Source: Labilithrix sp. (GTDB taxonomy: Bacteria; Myxococcota_A; Polyangia; Polyangiales; Polyangiaceae). Taken from it: DNA of 64,000 nt. How positions within the stretch are numbered: position 1 is the stretch's first letter; each line of letters begins with the position of its first letter. The stretch is from the NCBI GenBank assembly GCA_019637195.1, contig JAHBWA010000008.1:54760-118759 (forward strand). Reading direction: 5' to 3'. The notes below the pieces were generated by a model. That model was not told the origin of the DNA, searched no databases, and worked only from the letters and a program-made list of their open reading frames with translations. Shown piece after piece: positions 17,023-26,228 of the stretch. The position numbers and the translations under genes are program-made.

Positions 17023-18120
17023 TCAGCGGAACGTCACCCCGACCCCGACGCTGCCGACGAGGAGCGCCTCCGGCGCCCGGTAGACGAGGGCCCGCGGCCG
17101 GAAGTAGAAGTCGTCGCGAACGAGCGGCGCCGTGAAGCCGAGCGCAGCCTCGAGCGCGAGCGGACCGAAGAAGCGCCAGCGGCCCTGGACGAAGCCGCCG
17201 ACGGCGAGCCACGGCCGAGGCTCGCGCGTGGCGGAGAAGGCGGACGAAGCCCCCTCGAAGACGCCGCCCGTCGCCTGGACACAAGGTCGCAGATCGAACG
17301 GGCGGCGCCCACCGAGCGATCGGCGCCGCCCGCCGGCCGCCAGGGCGGTGACGCATCCCTCGAGCGCGAGCGTCCCGAGCTCGAAGAACGCCGGCCGCGC
17401 GTCGGACACGACCGAAAACGAGCGCAGCTGCCCGAGGCGTAGGCGCAGCGCCGGCTCGAGCCCGCGCGTCACGCTGCCCTCCACCCAGACGGCGCGCCCC
17501 GGCACGAGACCGGCGAGATCGTACACCTCGAGCGAAGCTCCGAGGCTCGCGCGAAGGCGCGCCGCCGGGCGGGGCGGGCGGCGCCGCGCCTCGCTCGGCG
17601 CGGGCGGCGCGGGTGGCCGGCGCGCGCGCGGTGGCCACCGCGCGTCGGCGATCTCGGCGCCGGCGTCGGTCGGCTCGGCGGACGGCGCGGGCGTCGCCGA
17701 CGCGTGCGGGTCGATCGTCAGCGCGGCGATCAGCGCGGCCGCGGCGAGGACCTCCTCGCAGGTCTTGCCCGGGATCGTGCGCTCGAGCTCGCCTCCCGGA
17801 TCGAGCTCGTCGCCCGGATCGAGGAGCCGGAGGTCGCCGACGAAGCCGTCCCCGCGGGCCGCGATCCCGAGCGCGAGCACGCGCGCGACGTCGCCTTCCT
17901 TCGCCTCACGCACACGCGTCGTGTGGCGCTGGACGCGCGCGAGCAGCGACGGCTCCGCGGGGCACGCGGCGGGCGCGGCGAGCTCGACCCGGAGGGCCGT
18001 GACGTCGGCCGGCGCCGCGAGCGCCCGCGTCCCCCCGACGAGGAACACGACCAGGCCAAGAAGCGCTACCGCAAGAGAGGAGGACCGCTGGCGCACGAGC
18101 CGACCGGCCAACGCTACCAT
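17023..18120 (-). CDS. secreted protein upstream of the sigma factor, barrel-like C-terminus
   Basis: A 365-residue exported protein with a signal peptide ending near ALAAPADV (about residue 35). Residues 36-140 form a small domain with Cys residues near the two ends (APAACPAEPSLL, PGKTCEEVLAAAALIAAL). A Pro/Ala/Arg linker (about 145-185) leads to a C-terminal beta-rich region ending in GVGVTFR, as in outer-membrane barrels. It sits 79 bases upstream of the ECF sigma gene on the same strand. Secreted proteins of this layout recur next to myxobacterial ECF sigma genes (recollection, not checked). It could be the signal-sensing or regulated component. The function is unknown. Confidence 0.78.
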   Translation of the reverse strand: MVALAGRLVRQRSSSLAVALLGLVVFLVGGTRALAAPADVTALRVELAAPAACPAEPSLLARVQRHTTRVREAKEGDVARVLALGIAARGDGFVGDLRLLDPGDELDPGGELERTIPGKTCEEVLAAAALIAALTIDPHASATPAPSAEPTDAGAEIADARWPPRARRPPAPPAPSEARRRPPRPAARLRASLGASLEVYDLAGLVPGRAVWVEGSVTRGLEPALRLRLGQLRSFSVVSDARPAFFELGTLALEGCVTALAAGGRRRSLGGRRPFDLRPCVQATGGVFEGASSAFSATREPRPWLAVGGFVQGRWRFFGPLALEAALGFTAPLVRDDFYFRPRALVYRAPEALLVGSVGVGVTFR

Positions 18121-18229
18121 GTCCCGTCGCGCACGGACTCCACGCGGTGCCGCGCGCGCCGAGAGCTTCTCCGTCTCCGTGGGTGACGTTTCGGTGATCG
18201 ACGACGACCGACCCGGCCATAGCGCTCCC

Positions 18230-19399
18230 GTGGAGCACACCGTCCTTCGCGCAAGCGTCTTGCTGTCGGCGGCGCTCGGCGTCGTCGTGCTGGCGAGCTC
18301 GGGCTGCAGGACCGGGGTGTCCCTCGGCGGGTTCGATCCGCCGGACGAGAAGCTCCCGCCGCCGTTCGAGGCCGACGCCGGCGAGCCGGACGCGAACGCG
18401 TTCGCCCCGCTCTGCAAGGCCACCGAGTGCCCGGCGCCGTACGACACGTGCTCGGACGACGCGTTCCGCTGCGAGACGAACTTCGACATCGACAACACGA
18501 GCTGCGGCGCGTGCGGCATCACCTGCCCGAGCGGAGAGCAGGTCAAGCAGGTGTTCGGCGGCGAGTGGTTCTGTCAGTCCGCCCGCTGCGAGCTGTCGTG
18601 CGATCCCGAGAGCCACCGCGGCGACTGCAACGGCGACGCCGCGGACGGATGCGAGGCCGATCTCCGGTGCGACCCGAACAACTGCGGGGCGTGCGGCGTG
18701 AAGTGTCCCGCCGGAGTCCAGTGCGTGAAGGGCAACTGCGGGTGCCCCGCCGGGCTCTCCGTGTGCGGCGACGGCTGCTTCGCCGAGTGCGCGCATCTCC
18801 CCACCGACGACGCGAACTGCGGGACCTGTGGAAACCAGTGCCCGTTCCCGGAGTTCCCGCCGACCACGCCGGACCACACCTATTACGGCTGCGGGTCCGG
18901 CTCGTGCGACGAGCTCAAGTGCGAGAACGGGTTCAAGGACTGCAACGGCGACGTCGACAGCGACGGCTGCGAGGTCGACGTCTACTTCGATCCGATGAAC
19001 TGCGGGGGCTGCGGGAAGAAGTGCGCCGACGGGCAGTTCTGCGAGTTCGGCACGTGCAAGTGCGGACCGCAGGAGACCAACTGCCCGTTCCCGAGCGGGG
19101 CGCCGTTCTGCGTGAAGCTCGACACCGATCCGGCCAACTGCGGGGTGTGCTCGCACTGGTGCCCGCAGCCGATGGACGGCTCGGGGAAGGCCGTCTGCCG
19201 GAACGGCAAGTGCGAGGTCGCCTGCAACCCGGGCTACGCCGACTGCGACGGCGACGTCGCGAACGGCTGCGAGACCCTCATCGCGGCGGATCCGCGCAAC
19301 TGCGGCGCGTGCGGCGCGGCGTGCGACCTGGCGCTCGGACAGCCGTGCGTCAACGGCGCATGCCTGCTCCGCCCGTGCGAGCCGGGAGAGGCCCGATGA
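18230..19399 (+). CDS. Cys-rich repeat lipoprotein (Stig1-like)
   Basis: A 389-residue lipoprotein. Starting at GTG 18230, the signal ends in ASSGC (Cys near residue 22), then an acidic Pro-rich linker. Residues about 60-389 carry about six Cys-rich repeats of the form N-C-G-x-C-G-x-x-C, often followed by CxxGxCxC (NNCGACGVKC, ANCGTCGNQC, MNCGGCGKKC, ANCGVCSHWC, RNCGACGAAC). This pattern resembles Stig1-type domains that are frequent in myxobacterial surface proteins. It is the first gene of a three-lipoprotein operon; its TGA overlaps the next ATG (ATGA). No catalytic motif is seen, and a structural or adhesive role is a guess. Confidence 0.83.
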   Translation: MEHTVLRASVLLSAALGVVVLASSGCRTGVSLGGFDPPDEKLPPPFEADAGEPDANAFAPLCKATECPAPYDTCSDDAFRCETNFDIDNTSCGACGITCPSGEQVKQVFGGEWFCQSARCELSCDPESHRGDCNGDAADGCEADLRCDPNNCGACGVKCPAGVQCVKGNCGCPAGLSVCGDGCFAECAHLPTDDANCGTCGNQCPFPEFPPTTPDHTYYGCGSGSCDELKCENGFKDCNGDVDSDGCEVDVYFDPMNCGGCGKKCADGQFCEFGTCKCGPQETNCPFPSGAPFCVKLDTDPANCGVCSHWCPQPMDGSGKAVCRNGKCEVACNPGYADCDGDVANGCETLIAADPRNCGACGAACDLALGQPCVNGACLLRPCEPGEAR

Positions 19400-20541
19400 G
19401 GTCGGCGCGCGTGCGTCTCGTCTACGCCGGCGTCGTCGCGACCGCCGCGATGCACCTCTGGTGCTCGTCCGACGACGACGCGCAGGCTGGACCGGGGCAA
19501 GACGCCGGGAGCGAGGACGCCGGCTCGGAGGAAGCGCGCGCCGAGACCGGAGCCGACGCGGGCGCCGCCACCGAGTGCACGGGCGACCTCTGTCGCGTCG
19601 CGCTCCCCGGCGCCGAGGCGCTGGGCCTCTACGGTCTCCACGCGAAGAGCGCCTCCGAGATCTGGCTCGTCGGCTCGCGGGGCTTCGCCGCGCGGTTCGA
19701 CGGGGCGGCCTGGCGCGTCGTCCCGACGGGCATCACGGCGGCGATCTTCGGCGTCACGTCGACGAGCGACGGCACCGTCTGGGGCGCGAGCAGCGGCCAC
19801 GCGTTCTTGAAGCTGAACGGCGCCCCCGACGGCGGCGCCTCGACGGTCGACGGCGGCTTCAAGGGCATCGTCCACGCCATCGGCGCGCGCGGCCCCGACG
19901 TCTTCGCGGTCGGGCGGATGTTCTTCGACTTCGCCAGCGGGGGGGCGCCGACCGACAACATCTGGCGCTACGGCGAGGTGCCCGACGCCGGGCCCGGCTG
20001 GTACGCCGTCTCGCCGCCGTGCCCGATGGGCGAGTGGGAGCCGGAGTGCCTCGAGCTCCGCGCGGTCTGGGTGGAGAGCCCGGCGCGCCAGTGGTTCGCC
20101 GGAGACGACGGCAGGCTCTTTCGCACGGACACGAGCGCGGCCGCCCCGGACGCCGCGCGCATCGCGCTCACCGAGATGAACTCGAGCTCGCTGCGCAGGC
20201 TCAGCGGCCTCTGGGGCTTCGGCGCGAACGACGTCTGGGCGGTCGGCGCCCAGGGCGTGATCCGTCACTACACGGGCGGCGACGCCTGGGAGACGGTCGC
20301 GTCTCCCGTGAACGAGGACCTCTACGGCGTCTGGGGCGCGCGCCCCGACGACGTCTGGGCGGTCGGCGATCGCGGCGCCGTCGTTCATTGGGACGGCGCG
20401 AGCTGGACGGTGAAGGACGTCCCCTTCCCCGAGGAGAACCGGCCGCGGCTCTACGCGGTGGCGGGCGCGGGCGGAGACGTCTGGATCGCGGGCGCGGGCG
20501 TGCTGCTCCGCTCGGTGCGGGCGCCGGGAGGTGACCGATGA
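19396..20541 (+). CDS. propeller-like lipoprotein, paralogue of 14269-15531
   Basis: A 381-residue protein. A short signal ends at HLWCSS (Cys near residue 23), followed by an Asp/Ala/Glu linker. The folded part begins CTGDLCRVALPGA and has repeated propeller-like units: SASEIWLVGSRG, ANDVWAVGAQG, PDDVWAVGDRG and GDVWIAGAG, each followed by a D-G-x-x-W type turn. The I/V-W-x-V-G signature is common in myxobacterial lipoproteins. It is translationally coupled to both neighbours (ATGA at 19396-19399 and at 20538-20541), so the three proteins are made together and may form one surface assembly. Confidence 0.87.
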   Translation: MRSARVRLVYAGVVATAAMHLWCSSDDDAQAGPGQDAGSEDAGSEEARAETGADAGAATECTGDLCRVALPGAEALGLYGLHAKSASEIWLVGSRGFAARFDGAAWRVVPTGITAAIFGVTSTSDGTVWGASSGHAFLKLNGAPDGGASTVDGGFKGIVHAIGARGPDVFAVGRMFFDFASGGAPTDNIWRYGEVPDAGPGWYAVSPPCPMGEWEPECLELRAVWVESPARQWFAGDDGRLFRTDTSAAAPDAARIALTEMNSSSLRRLSGLWGFGANDVWAVGAQGVIRHYTGGDAWETVASPVNEDLYGVWGARPDDVWAVGDRGAVVHWDGASWTVKDVPFPEENRPRLYAVAGAGGDVWIAGAGVLLRSVRAPGGDR

Positions 20542-22349
20542 AGACGGGGCGGGTGACCGGCGCGCCGCGCGCTCACCGAACGGAGGGAACGCCGCGGCCC
20601 GCGGGGCGAGGCGCCGAGATCATGCCGAGCTTCATCAATAGTCCGCTGAAGGCCGCCTTCGCGCTCCTCGTCATCGCCTCGTGCGCGGCCGGCGAGGACG
20701 CCGCCGATCGACCCGGCCCCACGCCCCTCGCCCCCGATCCCGAGTGCCCGGCGGCCTGCTCCCCCGACGGCCAGTCCGTCGTCGACTGCCACGGCGCGCT
20801 CGTGACCTCGTGCGCGGCGTACGCGTCGTGCTTCGACGCCGAGTGCATCGAGGGCTGCGAGGCGGCGGGACGAGCGCAGAGCTCGATCGGCTGCGAGTAC
20901 TACGCGGCCAAGCCTTCGGCGGACGTGCTCTTCGGCGGCTACGACGCGAGCTGCTACGCGGTGCTCGTCGCCAACACGTGGAACGCTCCCGTCGAGCTCC
21001 AGGTCGAGTACGACGGCAAGCCGATCTCCTCGAGCTATTTTCGCATCCCGCGCGGCCGCGGCAAGGACATCCGCTACGAGCTCCTCCCCGAGGGGAAGCT
21101 CCCGAAGGACGAGCTCGCGATCCTCTTCCTCGCGATGCAGACCAAGCCGCCGTTCTCGCCGGGCAGCTTCTACCTGCCCTGCCCGCCGACGGTCGGCGCC
21201 GCCATCGTCGGCCAGACCGAGGTGCGCGGGAGCGGACACGGCAAGATGTTCCACATCAAGTCGTCGGCGCCCGTGATCGCCTACGACATCTACCCGTACG
21301 GCGGCGCGGACAGCTTCCTCCCCGCGGCCTCGCTCCTCTTCCCGACGTCCGCCTGGGGCACCGAGAACCTCGCGATGACCGGCTACGCCGCCACCGACGA
21401 GACCCACATCCGCCAGGGGTTCTACCCGTACTTCCAGATCCTCGCGCGCGAGGACGACACCCGCGTCAAGATCCGTCCGACGGCGACGCTGAGCAGCGCG
21501 GGTGGACGACCCGAGGTGGCGGCCGGCGAGACCGGCGAGCTCGTCCTCCAGCGCGGCGAGTTCGTGCAGTACACGCAGCTCCACGAGATGAACGGGACCG
21601 CGGTCGAGTCCGACAAGCCCGTCGCGCTCGCCGGCGGCGCCACGTGCATGAACATCCCGAACACGCTCGCGGCGTGCGACACGCTCCACCAGTACCTCCC
21701 GCCGATCCGGCTCATGGGAGATCACTACGTCGCCACCCGCTACCGCGATCGCGAGGAGCCCGAGACCACGCCGTGGCGCATCCTCGCCGGGGCGAACGGG
21801 ACGCGCCTCACCTACGATCCGCCGGTCCCCGACGCGCCGACGACGCTCGAGCGCGGCGAGTGGAAGGAGTTCTGGGCGCCCGGCCCCTTCGTCGTGAAGA
21901 GCCAGGACGAGGCGCACCCGATCTACGTCGGCTCGTACATGACCGCCGGACAGATGGTGGCCGTCGACGAGGGCGATCCCGACTGGGTCAACGTGGTGCC
22001 GACGGGCCAGCACCTCTCGAGCTACGTGTTCTTGACGGATCCCACGTTCGGGAACACGAACCTCGTGTTCGTGCGCGGCCCCGTGGACGGCGCGTACGCC
22101 GACGTGGAGCTCGACTGCGTCGGCGCCGTGCAGGGCTGGAAGAAGGTCGGCGGCAGCGGCTACGAGGTCGCGTACGTCGACCTCGTACGCAAGGGCGCGC
22201 CGCAGGGGCTCTGCGACAACGGCGTGCACCGCGCGTCGAGCAAGAACCCGTTCGCGCTCACGGTCTGGGGCTTCGACTTCCGCGCGAGCTACGGCTACCC
22301 GGCGGGCTCGGGGACGAAGACGCTCAACGAGGTGCCGGCGATCCGCTGA
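20538..22349 (+). CDS. IgGFc-binding-type lipoprotein
   Basis: A 603-residue protein. The annotated start gives a long leader; an in-frame ATG at 20622 would place a normal signal peptide ending in VIASCAAG (lipidated Cys near residue 49 of the long form). A Cys-rich stretch covers about 70-125. Residues about 135-590 match the IgGFc-binding N-terminal domain family: GCEYYA, AVLVANTW, and further on VAYDIYPYGG and VWGFD near the end. In animals the domain occurs in secreted mucin-like proteins. In myxobacteria it is common in surface lipoproteins without a proven ligand. It is the last gene of the three-lipoprotein operon. Confidence 0.9.
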   Translation: MKTGRVTGAPRAHRTEGTPRPAGRGAEIMPSFINSPLKAAFALLVIASCAAGEDAADRPGPTPLAPDPECPAACSPDGQSVVDCHGALVTSCAAYASCFDAECIEGCEAAGRAQSSIGCEYYAAKPSADVLFGGYDASCYAVLVANTWNAPVELQVEYDGKPISSSYFRIPRGRGKDIRYELLPEGKLPKDELAILFLAMQTKPPFSPGSFYLPCPPTVGAAIVGQTEVRGSGHGKMFHIKSSAPVIAYDIYPYGGADSFLPAASLLFPTSAWGTENLAMTGYAATDETHIRQGFYPYFQILAREDDTRVKIRPTATLSSAGGRPEVAAGETGELVLQRGEFVQYTQLHEMNGTAVESDKPVALAGGATCMNIPNTLAACDTLHQYLPPIRLMGDHYVATRYRDREEPETTPWRILAGANGTRLTYDPPVPDAPTTLERGEWKEFWAPGPFVVKSQDEAHPIYVGSYMTAGQMVAVDEGDPDWVNVVPTGQHLSSYVFLTDPTFGNTNLVFVRGPVDGAYADVELDCVGAVQGWKKVGGSGYEVAYVDLVRKGAPQGLCDNGVHRASSKNPFALTVWGFDFRASYGYPAGSGTKTLNEVPAIR

Positions 22350-22395
22350 GCCGCGCCTCGCGCCTCGCCGCGCTCGACGACGCGGGGCGCTCGGG

Positions 22396-23208
22396 TCAGG
22401 GTCTCCACCCGATCGCGCGCGCCGTCACGTCGCCGACGCCGAGCTCGTCGAGCGAGCCCGGCGGGACCTCGGAGCCCGGCGACACCGGGCGGTTCCGCGC
22501 CATCACCTCGGCGAAGCGCTGCGGGTAGCGGGGCTCGAGGTCGGGCTCGACGAGCCCGGCGGGCACGAGCGCGCGGCCGTTCGCGTCGTAGCTGTCCTCC
22601 GCGCCCAGCGTGTGCAAGAGCTCGTGCGCGACGACGAAGAGCGCCAGGTCCACCATCGTCTCGTCGAGCTCGACGTCGACGAAGCCGATCCTCCCGCCTT
22701 GCTCGCTGCGGCCCTCGACGCTCGCGCTCGTCTCGCGTTCGGGGCTCCTCACCGCGACGTAGACGCGCGCGTCGAAGTGGTCGGGCTCGACCCCGGCGCG
22801 CGGATCGACCTCGCCGAGCCAGGTCCGCATCGCGAGCGCCTGCTTCGCGAGGTCGACGACTCCGTCGCCCGCGGGCGCAGGAGACGCCGGCGCGCCCGCG
22901 ATCGGGCCGAAGACCCGGAAGCGAAACGGCGGAGGCCCCGCGCGGCCGTGACGCGCCATCTCCTCCGCGAGGCGCGCCTCGAGGGCCGGCGTCCGCTCGC
23001 GGAGCGCCTGCACGGCGGCCGCGGTCGCCGGAGCGGCGCCGGGCGCGTCGACGAGGACGATCGCGACGTCCAGCGATCGGTCCCAGGCGGTCCGAGCGCG
23101 GCGGCTCCGGACGTCCCGCACCGCGATCAGCACCACGACGAAGAGCACGAACGAGAGGAGCGCGACGCGCACGAAGAAGAAGCGGCTCCTCCTCGTGGAG
23201 CTCCCCAC
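22396..23208 (-). CDS. membrane-anchored metalloprotease-like protein (HExxHxxGxxD)
   Basis: A 270-residue protein. Residues about 8-32 are a membrane anchor (VRVALLSFVLFVVVLIAV) and the rest is outside the cytoplasm. Near residue 195 it has AHELLHTLGAED. The two His and the Glu fit a zincin active site, and the third ligand position is Asp, as in snapalysin-type enzymes, not the His of matrixins. The C-terminal PRYPQRFAEVMARN may form the substrate-side helix. The GTG start at 23208 follows the stop of the CxxC protein gene after five bases; an upstream extension would overlap that gene. Proteolytic activity is inferred from the motif. Confidence 0.75.
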   Translation of the reverse strand: MGSSTRRSRFFFVRVALLSFVLFVVVLIAVRDVRSRRARTAWDRSLDVAIVLVDAPGAAPATAAAVQALRERTPALEARLAEEMARHGRAGPPPFRFRVFGPIAGAPASPAPAGDGVVDLAKQALAMRTWLGEVDPRAGVEPDHFDARVYVAVRSPERETSASVEGRSEQGGRIGFVDVELDETMVDLALFVVAHELLHTLGAEDSYDANGRALVPAGLVEPDLEPRYPQRFAEVMARNRPVSPGSEVPPGSLDELGVGDVTARAIGWRP

Positions 23209-23213
23209 CGACG

Positions 23214-23459
23214 TCAGCCGGTGACCTTGCCCCAGGGGAGCGAGCCCGACCGTGACTCCTGCAGGCGGAAGCGCGCGACGCTGAGGGCGTCGAGCCGCTC
23301 GCGCAGGCACGGCGCGCACGCCGAGGCGCCGTCGCCGATGGTCGCCGACGCGTCGACGTCCCGCCCGCACAGCGTGCAGCGCGCGACCGCCGCGCCGTCC
23401 GCGCGAAGCTCGCCGTTCGAGATGGTCCCTCCGCCCGTCACGTGAACGTCGATGCTCAT
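23214..23459 (-). CDS. small protein with two CxxC pairs
   Basis: An 81-residue cytoplasmic protein with a strong GGAGGT ribosome-binding site four bases upstream of its ATG. It has two Cys pairs, CTLCGRD and CAPCLRE, separated by about 18 residues, which suggests a small zinc-ribbon module. The N-terminal MSIDVHVTGGGTISNGELRADG looks like beta strands. It is probably co-transcribed with the protease-like gene 5 bases downstream. No family is recognised. Confidence 0.75.
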   Translation of the reverse strand: MSIDVHVTGGGTISNGELRADGAAVARCTLCGRDVDASATIGDGASACAPCLRERLDALSVARFRLQESRSGSLPWGKVTG

Positions 23460-23564
23460 GGTGACCTCCGCTGCGAAGGATCGTTCAGGCGCGCGCGCGT
23501 GACAAGGGGCGGCGGGCGGCGCGTGGGCAAGCGCCCGGCCGTTCGCTGAGGTATCCTCGGAGCG

Positions 23565-24602
23565 ATGTCCTCGGCTGTACGAGGCCGCCGGCTCGGCGCC
23601 TTCGCTCTTGCTTCCGCCCTCTTGTCGACCGCGCCGAGCGCGGACGCGTTCTGCCGGACGACGACCGAGAAGTCGCCGCCCGACTACGACGCCGTCGGCG
23701 CAGGCTGCTGGGGGCGCGGCGTCCCGCTCTTCTGGCGCAACGCCTGCCTGGGCTACAGCATGCACCGCTCGGCCAGCCGGAAGATCTCGTACGAGGACGC
23801 CGCCAACGCGCTCTCGACGGCGTTCACCCGCTGGACCGGCGCGACCTGCCCGACCGAGGGCACCGGCCGATCGCGCGCGAGCATCGACGTGCGTGACCTC
23901 GGCCCTGTCGAGTGCGGCAACATCGAATACAAGTCGGGCGTCGCCAACCAGAACGTGATCGTCTTCCGCGACGAGACCTGGAAGTACAGCCAGAGCGTGC
24001 TCGGCCTCACCACGGTCGTCTACAACCCGGAGACCGGCGAGATCTACAACGCCGACATGGAGATCAACACGCTCGACATGGAGCCGCTCGCCGTGCGCGA
24101 CCCGGTCGCGCCCGACGCGTACGACTTCGCGAGCGTCGTCACCCACGAGGCCGGACACTTCTTGGGGATCGCGCACTCCGACGTGCCGGGCTCGACCATG
24201 TACGCGCGCTACGACCAGGGGCAGACGAGCATGCGCAACCTCGCGCCGGACGACATCTCGGCGATCTGCACGGTGTACCGACCCGACGGCGACCGCGCCG
24301 TGCTCAACGGCAAGGTCACGCAGGCCCCGCAGTGCGACCCGACCCCGCGAGGCGGCTACGCCTCCGAGTGCCAGGAGAAGCCGACCGGCTGCGCCGCGTC
24401 GACGAGCCCGGCGAAGCCGGCGGCGGGCGGGCTCGCGGCGGCGCTGGCGCTCGCCGCGACCCTGATCGCGCGACGCCGCGCGCGGTCTACATCCCGTCGC
24501 ACGCCGGCAACGGCGTCCCGCACGTGCCCGTCGGACGGCGCGGGAGCGTCTGCACGCAGCCCGAGACGTCCTCGAAGGTGTTCGTCGGGCGAAAGTCGAT
24601 GA
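23565..24602 (+). CDS. secreted matrixin-type zinc metalloprotease with a MYXO-CTERM-like tail
   Basis: The signal peptide ends near SADAFCRT (about residue 30). The catalytic domain (about 45-245) contains THEAGHFLGIAHSD near residue 190, the full HExxHxxGxxH zinc motif of matrixins (family M10), followed by a Met-turn candidate STMYARY. The region after residue 270 has GCAAS, a hydrophobic Ala/Leu segment and an Arg cluster (IARRRAR), a MYXO-CTERM-like sorting tail that would be cleaved and anchored at the surface. The frame then continues about 36 more residues into DNA antisense to the convergent gene, giving 345 in total. A normal tail would stop at the Arg cluster, so the true stop may have been lost by a small change near 24485. 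Confidence 0.9.
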   Translation: MSSAVRGRRLGAFALASALLSTAPSADAFCRTTTEKSPPDYDAVGAGCWGRGVPLFWRNACLGYSMHRSASRKISYEDAANALSTAFTRWTGATCPTEGTGRSRASIDVRDLGPVECGNIEYKSGVANQNVIVFRDETWKYSQSVLGLTTVVYNPETGEIYNADMEINTLDMEPLAVRDPVAPDAYDFASVVTHEAGHFLGIAHSDVPGSTMYARYDQGQTSMRNLAPDDISAICTVYRPDGDRAVLNGKVTQAPQCDPTPRGGYASECQEKPTGCAASTSPAKPAAGGLAAALALAATLIARRRARSTSRRTPATASRTCPSDGAGASARSPRRPRRCSSGESR

Positions 24603-25905
24603 AGTCGCCCGTGAAACCCTGCGTCACGGCGTGACCGCCGACCGCCTTGAAGAGCGTGTTGGTCACGAAGGCCCTCGTGGTGCGACCGGTGAGGACGATC
24701 GCGCCGTCGTGATCGGAGATGTCGCTGCACGTGGCGAGGCTGCAGCGGCAATCGGCGCCGGCGTACTCGATCCGGACGTGATCGAGCGCGTTGTCAGGCA
24801 TCGGGATGCCACCGAACCAGAGGCCGCGCCAGTCACCGGGCGCCGGGGCATCCGCCGCCGACGTGAAGACGATCGGCTTGTCGGCCGTGCCGAGCGCGCG
24901 GATCGTGGCGTTCGCCGGGCTCTCGAAGGTGAACGATTGCACCCGGAGGGCGGTCTCCTTCTCGAAGCGCATCACGACGCCGGCTTCGATGGTGAGCGTC
25001 GCGTTTGGCCCCTCGCCGGCCGGCCCGACGATGAAGTCGTCGAGCGTCGACTTTCCCATGCGGTACGGCACCCCGCGCTCACGCAGCGTCGCGTCGACCG
25101 TGAGGCCGCTGCCCGCGACGCCCGTGCCCGAGGTCCGGAGCAGGATCTCGTCGATCCGGTTGCCCGTGTACGAGCCGGTCGGGAGCGCGTCGATCGCGTG
25201 CTCCTCGATCTGCAGCGGGAACGGGTGCTCCTCGTTCCCGGAGCCGGTGACCGTCAGGTCCTTCGATCCCGCGATGAAGTTGGCGCGACGCTGGAGCCAG
25301 ACACCGGTGCCCTTCGACCCCTTGATCGTCACGTGGTCGACGAAGAGGAGGGCCTTCGCCGGAAGCTCGCCGTCGCCGAGGACGTCGATCGTCGAGTTGT
25401 CCTCGAAGTCCCCTCCGCCGCCGTCCTCGAACGTGACGTGGGCCAGCCGGGCGGTGCCCGGCGCGTGGACGTAGAGGCTCGCCCAGTTTTCACCGTCGAG
25501 CCCGGCGAAGCGAATCGGCCTCTCGGCGGTGCCCTCCGCGATCAGCGTGCCGCCCACGTTGGGCGTCCCCGGGTAGGCGATCTGGATGTGCGTCCCCTTC
25601 TTCAAGAGGACCTCGGCGCACGGCTCGATCGTGAGCTTGTGGCCGCCGCGCACCTGAACGTCGTAGTCGACGATGTGCGGGCTCGCGTCGGCGGTCCAGA
25701 CTTCGTCCGCCGCCACGTCGTACTGGTGCCGCGTCGGCCCGGACGTCGGCTTCGGGCAGGTCACCGCGGGCGGACCGGCGTCCGGCTCGGGCGCGCCGCC
25801 GTCCGCCGGCCGCCCGCCGGTGTCTTCGACCTCGCAGCCGGTGGCCGCCAGCGCGAGGCCTCCGAGGAGAATGCCGAGGGAGACGTAAGCATGGGATCGA
25901 TTCAA
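24487..25905 (-). CDS. lipoprotein with parallel beta-helix repeats
   Basis: A 472-residue protein starting at TTG 25905, which has an AAGGAG site six bases upstream. The signal ends in LAATGCEVED (Cys near 24), then an Asp/Gly/Pro linker. From about residue 65 the sequence is a series of short beta turns with repeated Gly-Thr-Ala-Asp-Lys-Pro-Ile type segments (GTAERPIRFAG, GTADKPIVFTSA) and W-A-S-L-Y / W-R-G-L-W motifs, as in right-handed beta-helix proteins related to pectate lyases. Such myxobacterial lipoproteins are surface proteins of unknown ligand. The 3' end overlaps the matrixin read-through tail by 116 bases. Confidence 0.85.
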   Translation of the reverse strand: MNRSHAYVSLGILLGGLALAATGCEVEDTGGRPADGGAPEPDAGPPAVTCPKPTSGPTRHQYDVAADEVWTADASPHIVDYDVQVRGGHKLTIEPCAEVLLKKGTHIQIAYPGTPNVGGTLIAEGTAERPIRFAGLDGENWASLYVHAPGTARLAHVTFEDGGGGDFEDNSTIDVLGDGELPAKALLFVDHVTIKGSKGTGVWLQRRANFIAGSKDLTVTGSGNEEHPFPLQIEEHAIDALPTGSYTGNRIDEILLRTSGTGVAGSGLTVDATLRERGVPYRMGKSTLDDFIVGPAGEGPNATLTIEAGVVMRFEKETALRVQSFTFESPANATIRALGTADKPIVFTSAADAPAPGDWRGLWFGGIPMPDNALDHVRIEYAGADCRCSLATCSDISDHDGAIVLTGRTTRAFVTNTLFKAVGGHAVTQGFTGDFIDFRPTNTFEDVSGCVQTLPRRPTGTCGTPLPACDGM

Positions 25906-26228
25906 CGGGGGCTCCTTCCTAAGCGCTGCACGGGCAGCGCCCGCTGGATTGCAGCCGCCGCGCCACCGACGCGGAGCCACCGGGCCGCCGAAATCGCGGG
26001 AGAAACCGGAGACGCCGGCCGCCCGCGTGCCTGCGCGTGCGCACGTCGCGCAAGCGAGCGCCTGCGCACCCTGCGCATTCGCGAGCCACGCGCCCCGCGA
26101 GGACCACGCTCGACGAGTCGCTCCGGGTCGCGCTCCCGCCGGCGCGCGCCTACACGGTCCCCCGATCGGCTCCGGCCTCGAGCTCCCCGCGCGCCCCGCT
26201 CAGCGCGCCGCGGAGGGCGAAGGCGCGC

